A stretch of DNA of 6,153 nt from SIG636 sp045535465 (GTDB lineage Bacteria; Bacillota; Clostridia; Oscillospirales; CAG-382), in contig JAZSLS010000059.1 in the NCBI GenBank assembly GCA_045535465.1, positions 1-6,153 on the forward strand. The letters run 5' to 3'. The stretch's first letter is position 1. Each line of letters opens with the position of its first letter. Of this stretch, positions 1 through 5,158 are shown one piece after another. Below the pieces are notes generated by a model that searched no databases, was not told where the DNA came from, and saw only the letters and a list, made by a program, of their open reading frames with translations. The position numbers and the translations under genes were made by a program.

Positions 1-19
1 CTCATCTTAACAAGATGAG
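1..19 (-). terminator. Hairpin downstream of the amidase gene, probable intrinsic terminator (cut by window edge)
   Basis: A perfect inverted repeat has 8-bp arms at 1-8 and 12-19 (CTCATCTT / AAGATGAG) around a 3-nt loop. It begins 23 nt after the amidase stop codon, where a minus-strand terminator would be expected. The U-tract would fall below base 1, outside the window, so this half of the evidence is missing and the stem may also be longer than seen. Read on the plus strand, the hairpin is not followed directly by a T-run, which favours the minus-strand reading. Confidence 0.6.
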
Positions 20-42
20 GACGATTTTGAAAGATTTAAATA

Positions 43-2109
43 CTAGCTTTTAAGAGTAGCAGCAAGTGCTATGTAGTCAGAGGTGGAAACGGAGCCGTCA
101 CCATCAAAGTCTGCAGCGATAGCAAATGCACCTTCGAGAGAAACCTGGCTCTTCATAGCCTTAGACTGAGTGATATAGTCGGTAGCGGTAATGCTGGAGT
201 CGCCATCGATGTCACCTGCAACAACGAGGTCGTAAGAAACCTTTACAGTGCCGTTAACTACAAGATTAACTGTGTAACCTGTAGCTATGAGGTCACTTGT
301 GGACTTTTCGTTACCCTTAGCGTCGTAAATAACAAGGAAAGAGTTATCCTGTTCAAAGGAAGCAAGCGTCTGTTCAACGGTTGTAAGAGCCGCAAAGCCT
401 CTGAATGCTTCTTTATCGCCAATCTTAACTACATCGTCATTTGCAGCGGTAATATCGGTGGGAGCGGTAACTTTAAGAGTAATAGTCTTAGTGGTCGTCT
501 TGCTATCAACAGGACCAACTGCAGTAACGGTTACAGTGAGAGAAGTACCTTCGGAAACTGCGGGGATAGTGAAAGACTTTTCGGTAACACCGCTCTTTTC
601 AACAAGAGTGGAGGTAGCACCGTTGTTGTTGAGAACAACCTTGTAGTTGTAGCTGGTTGCGTTGGTAACTGCAGCCCAGGAAACGGTACCGGTATTGCCA
701 ACTTCAATTTCAGAGGGGCAAGAAACGGTAGGAGCGGTCACGGAGAGGGATTTACCGCCGTTTACAAGAACGTGTGCATTAGTATAGATTGTCTTATTGT
801 CGATGAATAAACCCACAAAGGTAAGCTTATCACCTACAACGATGTTTGCAGCATAATTATAATTGGTAGAGCTGGTATGAATTGCAAAGAGTACGTTCTT
901 ACCGGTTATAGAAACGCTCTTAGTTACACCTGCTTCTGCTATGGAGTTAACAGTGTATGTACCATCGTTGTTAGGAGAACAAAGCATAGCTCTCCACCAA
1001 GTCATCGCAAAAGTGCCCTTATCGGCAGTCATAACAGTACTGTTAACAACGTTTGTAGCACCATTGAGCTCTAAGATGGGAATGTATTCTTTGGTTGTGG
1101 GATAAGTAGGATTGTTACCCAAGGCCACAAGCTTTGTTGCAGTTGCTGTATTGTTTGGACCTACAGCCGTAATAGTGGCTTTTAAGTATTTGCCTGTACA
1201 CTGTGCTGCTGCAATAGCAACGGAGGTATCGGTAGTGGTTTTATCAACAAGGGTAGAAACAGCACTGGTTGCGCTGGGTTCACCGTTAAAGAGTTCTACC
1301 TTGCACTTGTAAGAAGTTGCATTTGCAACTGCATTCCATCTGAAAGTAACACCGGTGTTGTAGTTTACGGAGCTACCACTGGTGAAAGTAGGAGCAGTAA
1401 CTGTTTTCTGGTCAACAACGGATTTGTCAATCATCTTAAGCATACCGTTTGCGATTGCCTTGGCATCTGCATCAAAATACTTGTCAAAATTTGCATTGTC
1501 GCTAGCATTGTCGATAAAGCTACATTCAACAAGAATTGCGGGCATATTGGATTCTCTGGTAACGTGGAAGTTGTTATACTTAACACCTCTGTTTACCCAA
1601 CAACCAACTGCGATAAGCTCATTCTGTACGCTTCTTGCAAAGTTAGCACTTACAGAGGTAGAGCTTTGGCTTTGATGGTAGTAAGTTTCTATACCTGTAC
1701 CAAGATTTGCAGTGCCGCAAGCATTTCTATGTATGGAGATGAAGTAGGAGTAGCTACCTGCATTAGCCATATCGGTTCTGTTTTGGAGAGAAAGGGTAAT
1801 GTCTGTAACTCTTGTAAGAGCTGCAGAAGCACCGGACTGGTTTACAAGCTTAGCAACTGCAAGAGAAAGTCTGAGAGTGTCGTCTGCTTCTTCTCTGCTG
1901 CCACCGAGAACGGTACTCATAGCACCGGGGTCGTTGCCGCCGTGACCGGGGTCAATGATGAAATTAGCGCTTGCCAAAGAGGAGCCGTTAACGGAAACGC
2001 CAACTGCCGCACCGGCTTTTAAAGAGGCGTTCTCAACTGCCGAGAATGCAAAGACAGAGAACACCATACAGAAAACTAAAGCACAGGAAATAAGTCTTTT
2101 AAGTGTCAT
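43..2109 (-). CDS. Secreted modular N-acetylmuramoyl-L-alanine amidase with FN3-like modules and C-terminal dockerin-like domain
   Basis: This 688-residue exported enzyme is predicted to cleave the amide bond between N-acetylmuramic acid and L-alanine in peptidoglycan. Residues 1-24 form a signal peptide (K4, R5, hydrophobic core, cleavage near AFSA). Residues 49-228 form an Amidase_3-type zinc domain. The expected zinc and catalytic residues are H56 (DPGHGG), E73 (SREEA), H127 (ISIHRNA) and E195 (LVECSFIDN), and NRGVK at 173-177 is also typical of the family. Two related FN3-like modules follow (237-331 and 457-547), flanking an unidentified domain (about 340-452). A pre-dockerin domain (about 553-630) leads to two calcium-loop repeats (633-653, 667-687) with Asp at loop positions 1, 3, 5 and 12. 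No SLH, LysM or SPOR wall-binding module is visible. The ATG at 2109 has a good RBS and its own promoter; the stop is TAG. The amidase call is secure. Its role (wall turnover, cell separation, or attack on other cells) is not shown by the sequence. Confidence 0.93.
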   Translation of the reverse strand: MTLKRLISCALVFCMVFSVFAFSAVENASLKAGAAVGVSVNGSSLASANFIIDPGHGGNDPGAMSTVLGGSREEADDTLRLSLAVAKLVNQSGASAALTRVTDITLSLQNRTDMANAGSYSYFISIHRNACGTANLGTGIETYYHQSQSSTSVSANFARSVQNELIAVGCWVNRGVKYNNFHVTRESNMPAILVECSFIDNASDNANFDKYFDADAKAIANGMLKMIDKSVVDQKTVTAPTFTSGSSVNYNTGVTFRWNAVANATSYKCKVELFNGEPSATSAVSTLVDKTTTDTSVAIAAAQCTGKYLKATITAVGPNNTATATKLVALGNNPTYPTTKEYIPILELNGATNVVNSTVMTADKGTFAMTWWRAMLCSPNNDGTYTVNSIAEAGVTKSVSITGKNVLFAIHTSSTNYNYAANIVVGDKLTFVGLFIDNKTIYTNAHVLVNGGKSLSVTAPTVSCPSEIEVGNTGTVSWAAVTNATSYNYKVVLNNNGATSTLVEKSGVTEKSFTIPAVSEGTSLTVTVTAVGPVDSKTTTKTITLKVTAPTDITAANDDVVKIGDKEAFRGFAALTTVEQTLASFEQDNSFLVIYDAKGNEKSTSDLIATGYTVNLVVNGTVKVSYDLVVAGDIDGDSSITATDYITQSKAMKSQVSLEGAFAIAADFDGDGSVSTSDYIALAATLKS
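46..219 (-). other. Dockerin-like module (two EF-hand-like calcium repeats) at the amidase C-terminus
   Basis: Amidase residues 631-688 hold two copies of a D-x-D-G-D-x6-D-Y-I loop-helix unit. The first has D633, D635, D637 and D644; the second has D667, D669, D671 and D678. The copies are 34 residues apart and end the protein, as in type I dockerins, which bind cohesins in a calcium-dependent way. The helix after each loop is poor in the Lys/Arg often found there, and no cohesin gene is present in the window. Dockerin-like is therefore the safe wording. Confidence 0.8.
469..741 (-). repeat. Second FN3-like module of the amidase (copy 2 of an internal protein repeat)
   Basis: Residues 457-547 start with VTAPT and carry W478-x-AV-x-NATSY, a KV-x-L strand, STLVEK and a TVTAVGP strand near 527-533. 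The same landmarks occur in the same order in residues 237-331. This is a diverged duplication at protein level, with only patchy DNA identity. The W-x-AV-x-x-A-x-SY pattern is typical of fibronectin type III-like modules in secreted bacterial glycosidases and wall enzymes, where they act as spacers or binding modules. Confidence 0.7.
1117..1401 (-). repeat. First FN3-like module of the amidase (copy 1 of an internal protein repeat)
   Basis: Residues 237-331 directly follow the catalytic domain. They contain VTAPT, W258-NAV-x-NATSY, KVEL, STLVDK and ATITAVGP, matching copy 2 (469-741) strand by strand. The two copies are separated by an unrelated domain of about 110 residues, so this is not a simple tandem duplication. 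The role is probably as a spacer or binding module outside the cell. Confidence 0.7.
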
Positions 2110-2116
2110 AAATGAA

Positions 2117-2123
2117 CTCCTTT
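2117..2123 (-). promoter_or_regulatory. Ribosome binding site of the amidase gene
   Basis: The minus strand reads AAAGGAG followed by 7 nt and then the ATG at 2109. This is a near-optimal Shine-Dalgarno sequence at ideal spacing, and it fixes the start directly ahead of the signal peptide. Confidence 0.85.
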
Positions 2124-2161
2124 CAATTGTTAGTAACTTTTACACCAAAACTTAGCAATTT

Positions 2162-2190
2162 ATTATATTACATCTTGTATTCTTAGTCAA
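2162..2190 (-). promoter_or_regulatory. Sigma-A type promoter of the amidase gene
   Basis: On the minus strand the -35 box is TTGACT (2185-2190) and the -10 box is TATAAT (2162-2167), separated by exactly 17 bp. This is one mismatch from full consensus. Transcription should begin near 2155, giving a leader of about 45 nt before the ATG. The promoter lies downstream of the pot terminator, so the amidase is an independent unit. No clear operator or riboswitch is visible in the short leader. Confidence 0.85.
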
Positions 2191-2277
2191 TTGCGTATAT
2201 GTAGAACTTTTACTTAATATTTTGTTTATTTTGCTATATATGGTTTTAATAATCGAGCAAGATGCTTTTTGTAGTGT

Positions 2278-2307
2278 AAAAAACAAAGGAAGTGCATTTA
2301 CACTTCC
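2278..2307 (-). terminator. Intrinsic terminator of the pot operon
   Basis: A perfect 7-bp stem (GGAAGTG at 2288-2294, CACTTCC at 2301-2307) encloses a 6-nt loop. On the minus strand it is followed at once by TTTGTTTTTT (2287-2278). It starts 8 nt after the potCD stop codon. On the plus strand the stem is followed after 3 nt by a T-rich stretch, so weak two-way activity is possible, although no plus-strand gene needs it. Confidence 0.9.
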
Positions 2308-2315
2308 CTGTTTTA

Positions 2316-4364
2316 TTATTTGATGTTATAGTAACTGTCGTCAATCCTTCTTTTTCTCTTGGTGATTATTTTTACAACCATCATTACAATTAGTATCAGA
2401 ACGATAATGCCGCAAACGATATACAAGCCTGTTGTATTGCCCCCGTGTGCTTTTATAGATGACCACTCAAAGTTCATCTTGTTGGTAATATCTTCGCTTT
2501 GACTGCGGAACATAAGTCTTGAATCAAAATCTTTCGTTCCGTCAAGCTCTGCGGGATATAAAATATTGTGGCAGTAAGGGTCGTTATCTTCGGTAAAGCT
2601 GTAATCGGGATTTTCAAGAACTGTTTTGTTAGGACTGGCGTAGCAAATATATTCCGCATTGGCAAGAGCGATATCATCTCTCAGCATAAAATCTATAAAT
2701 TTATGCGCTTGCTCAACGTTTGTACTGTCCTTTGTTATGCACATAACGTCGATAAATTGATTGGTGATAAGCCTGCCTTGCTCATCTCTGGGATAATAAA
2801 ATTCTAAAGCGTCATTTTCATCCTTCATAGTCAGAAAGTCACCGGCATAGTAAGTTGCAATGGCTGCTTTACCTTCTTGCATAATATCAAAAATCTCGTC
2901 GTTAACGTAACGCTTTAAAACTTTTTTTTGGTTAATTAGTTCGGCAGAAGCTTTTTCCCAATCAGCAGCATTTGAAGAATTAATATCTAAGCCAAGCTTG
3001 AACTGAGAAATAGCAAATGCATCACGAGGGTTATCGAACATCAATATTTCATTCTTGTACTCCTCGCTCCAAAGTAAATCCCAATTTTCGGCGGGCTTTT
3101 CTTTTACAACATCGGTGTTGTATATAACCCCGACCATACCAACGGTATAAGGTATTGAATAATCATCGTTTGGGTCAAATTCAAATATTCCTTTATACGT
3201 GTCGTATATGTTGTCGTAATAGCTTATTTTGCTCTTGTCGATTTTTTGTAAATATCCTTCCTTTAAAAGTCTTTCAAACATATAGTCGGAAGGAACTATT
3301 ATATCGTAAGTGATGCCACCGTTTGAAATCATAGCATAAAGCTCTTCGTTATTGGCGTAGGTGATATACTCAACGTCTATACCTGTTTCTTCTTCAAACT
3401 GAGCAATAACGTCAAGGGTATCATCTTCGCCATCGGAGATGTATTCACCCCAATTGAAAACTCGAAGTGTTTCCTTTGGTTCGGGAGTTGAAAAAATCAC
3501 TACACAAGAGCCTGCAATTATAACCATCGTCAAAATTGCGGCTATGATTTTGAAGCCTTTAGAGGCTACCGTGTGACGTTTACGCTCACCACTTCCCCTT
3601 TCACCTATTATGTTTTTCAAAATAAGTACAACAAATACAACTACAAATATGATAGTTGACAGGGCGTAAATATAATCCGGTATCCCTTTACGTGCGGCAC
3701 TGTAGATGAAAAGCGGCAAGGTGTTATATGAACCTGCGGTAAAACGGCTGATAACAAAGTCATCAATTGACAAAGTAAAAGCCATAAAGAAACCGGTAAA
3801 TACTCCGGTTCTGATAACAGGGAGCTCGACTTTAAAAAAAGCCTTTAGAGGAGTACAGCCTAAATCCATAGCAGCTTGGGGTAAATTCTTATCCATTTGC
3901 TTTATTTTAGGCAGCACAGAGAGTATAACGTAAGGAATTTCAAAGGTAATATGTGCAATTAACAGCGTATAGAAACCAAGAAAATCCTTAACACCGATTA
4001 AAGTGAGAGTCATACCGAATAACAATACTAAAGATACTGCAGTAACAATATCAGGGCTTGTCATAGGTATGTTTGTAACCATCATTACGGTGGATTTTAA
4101 CGTTTTGTTTTTATACTTAGATATACCAACAGCAGCGGCAGTACCGATAACTGTTGAAATGCAAGCTGAAATAATAGCTATCAAAATGGAATTTTTAAGC
4201 GCTTCTTTTGCTGCGCTCATAGTGAAAAATTCCTTATAAAACTTAAAAATATCTCCTTCAAAATTAAAGGATTTGAATATAAGCAATGCTATGGGAGAGT
4301 ATAAGAACAGTACAATGATGAAAATGTAAAGAGTTTTTGCAATTCGTCCATTGGTTTTTCTCAT
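2316..4364 (-). CDS. potCD: Fused polyamine ABC importer permease and substrate-binding protein (PotC-PotD)
   Basis: This 682-residue protein joins two proteins that are separate in Escherichia coli. Residues 1-253 are a PotC-type permease with six predicted membrane segments and an EAA loop at 163-182 (QAAMDLG...ELP), which contacts the ATPase. A basic linker (255-272) leads to a hydrophobic segment (271-292) containing a lipobox-like IAGSC (283-287). Residues 299-640 are a PotD-type binding domain: FNWGEYI (303-309), IVPSDY (356-361), DPNDDYSIPY (397-406) and YASPN (575-579) match family landmarks. A further membrane segment (646-667) and a basic tail (KRKRR, 669-673) end the protein. The predicted topology puts the permease tail inside, the binding domain outside, and the final tail inside. 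The substrate is inferred to be spermidine and/or putrescine. The ATG overlaps the potB stop (ATGA) and has a strong RBS. No separate potD is visible, so this domain is probably the system's receptor. Confidence 0.92.
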   Translation of the reverse strand: MRKTNGRIAKTLYIFIIVLFLYSPIALLIFKSFNFEGDIFKFYKEFFTMSAAKEALKNSILIAIISACISTVIGTAAAVGISKYKNKTLKSTVMMVTNIPMTSPDIVTAVSLVLLFGMTLTLIGVKDFLGFYTLLIAHITFEIPYVILSVLPKIKQMDKNLPQAAMDLGCTPLKAFFKVELPVIRTGVFTGFFMAFTLSIDDFVISRFTAGSYNTLPLFIYSAARKGIPDYIYALSTIIFVVVFVVLILKNIIGERGSGERKRHTVASKGFKIIAAILTMVIIAGSCVVIFSTPEPKETLRVFNWGEYISDGEDDTLDVIAQFEEETGIDVEYITYANNEELYAMISNGGITYDIIVPSDYMFERLLKEGYLQKIDKSKISYYDNIYDTYKGIFEFDPNDDYSIPYTVGMVGVIYNTDVVKEKPAENWDLLWSEEYKNEILMFDNPRDAFAISQFKLGLDINSSNAADWEKASAELINQKKVLKRYVNDEIFDIMQEGKAAIATYYAGDFLTMKDENDALEFYYPRDEQGRLITNQFIDVMCITKDSTNVEQAHKFIDFMLRDDIALANAEYICYASPNKTVLENPDYSFTEDNDPYCHNILYPAELDGTKDFDSRLMFRSQSEDITNKMNFEWSSIKAHGGNTTGLYIVCGIIVLILIVMMVVKIITKRKRRIDDSYYNIK

Positions 4365-5158
4365 AGCAACATACCTCCTTCTTCGTCGTCAGAGGTGAAC
4401 TTATTCATAATGGCCATAGAAAGTATGATAAGAATAAGAAGAATTAACGAAAAAGCGGAACCAAGGTTGTAATTGTTGGTAAGCATAAACAGACCTTCAA
4501 TTTTATCACCAACCGTTGCAAACATACCACCGCCTAATTTTTGAGAGATGTAGAACGTGCTGACGGAGGGGACGAATACCATAGTTATACCGGACACTAT
4601 ACCGGGCATACTTAAAGGCAAAAGTACCTTTCTGAGTACAGATACTTTGGTACAGCCTAAGTCGTGTGCAGCCTCAAACAAATTATTATCAAGCTTTGAT
4701 ATTACAGAATAAATAGGCAGAACCATATAAGGCAGGAAATTATACACCATACCTAAAATAGCTGCAATATAAGTTTCGCTAAATCCCAAGGTTTCGGTTA
4801 AAATATAAATAGCGTTAGTTCTGATAACGAAGTTCATCCACATAGGAAGCATCATAAACAGCATCATAGCCGTTTGACCGCCGGATGACATACGAGAAAT
4901 CATATACGCCAACGGATAACCCATAAGTAGGCATAAAACCGTTGCGATTAATGCTATGGCTAAAGATATTAACATAACCGAAACGTTTTCTTGAGTGAAA
5001 AGCATTGAAACGTTTTCAGTAGTAAAGCCGCCGTTTTTGTCGGTGAAGGTATAATATACCACCATAAACAAAGGAACGACAACGAAAATAACAGCCCATA
5101 AAATGTAGGGTGCAGAAATTAGTTTTTGCAGAAGGTGTCTGCTCCCGCGCTTACTCAT
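4361..5158 (-). CDS. potB: Spermidine/putrescine ABC importer permease PotB
   Basis: PotB is one of the two membrane subunits forming the polyamine channel; its partner is the PotC part of the next gene. With the ATG at 5158 the protein has 265 residues, close to the 275 of E. coli PotB. It has six predicted membrane segments, near residues 14-38, 60-83, 94-111, 129-151, 180-202 and 231-251. A canonical EAA loop (EAAHDLG...KVLLP, 162-181) should dock on the ATPase. A longer GTG start at 5203 is open in frame, but it lacks a Shine-Dalgarno sequence and would overlap potA by 53 bp. The ATG has GAGG at 5168-5171 with 9-nt spacing and overlaps potA by only 8 bp (ATGAGTAA). The C-terminus ends in an acidic SDDEEGG stretch. 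Assignment to the PotB family is firm; the exact polyamine is inferred from the operon. Confidence 0.92.
   Translation of the reverse strand: MSKRGSRHLLQKLISAPYILWAVIFVVVPLFMVVYYTFTDKNGGFTTENVSMLFTQENVSVMLISLAIALIATVLCLLMGYPLAYMISRMSSGGQTAMMLFMMLPMWMNFVIRTNAIYILTETLGFSETYIAAILGMVYNFLPYMVLPIYSVISKLDNNLFEAAHDLGCTKVSVLRKVLLPLSMPGIVSGITMVFVPSVSTFYISQKLGGGMFATVGDKIEGLFMLTNNYNLGSAFSLILLILIILSMAIMNKFTSDDEEGGMLL
4373..4380 (-). promoter_or_regulatory. Strong ribosome binding site of potCD inside the end of potB
   Basis: The minus strand reads AAGGAGGT, a full match to the anti-Shine-Dalgarno, followed by 8 nt and the ATG at 4364. It overlaps the codons for the last residues of PotB (GGMLL). Together with the 4-bp ATGA overlap, it points to coupled but efficient translation of the fusion protein. 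Confidence 0.88.

Noticed and set aside
1564..2022. Plus-strand open frame of 152 codons opposite the amidase gene
   Set aside because: It lies antisense to the conserved catalytic domain of the amidase, has an implausible Cys/Ser-rich composition and no ribosome binding site. It is a shadow frame.
2135..2213. Nine-base direct repeat AACTTTTAC at 2135-2143 and 2205-2213, flanking the amidase promoter
   Set aside because: It could be a paired regulator site, but nine AT-rich bases repeating within an AT-rich intergenic region is weak evidence, and no further symmetry or third copy is seen.
2110..2315. Possible riboswitch or small RNA in the intergenic region
   Set aside because: The amidase leader is only about 45 nt with no stable structured element. 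The one clear hairpin is explained as the pot terminator.
3706..4239. Plus-strand open frames (3706-3933 and 4003-4239) opposite the permease part of potCD
   Set aside because: Short antisense frames with no ribosome binding site or recognisable motif. Their hydrophobic stretches mirror the membrane segments of the true gene.
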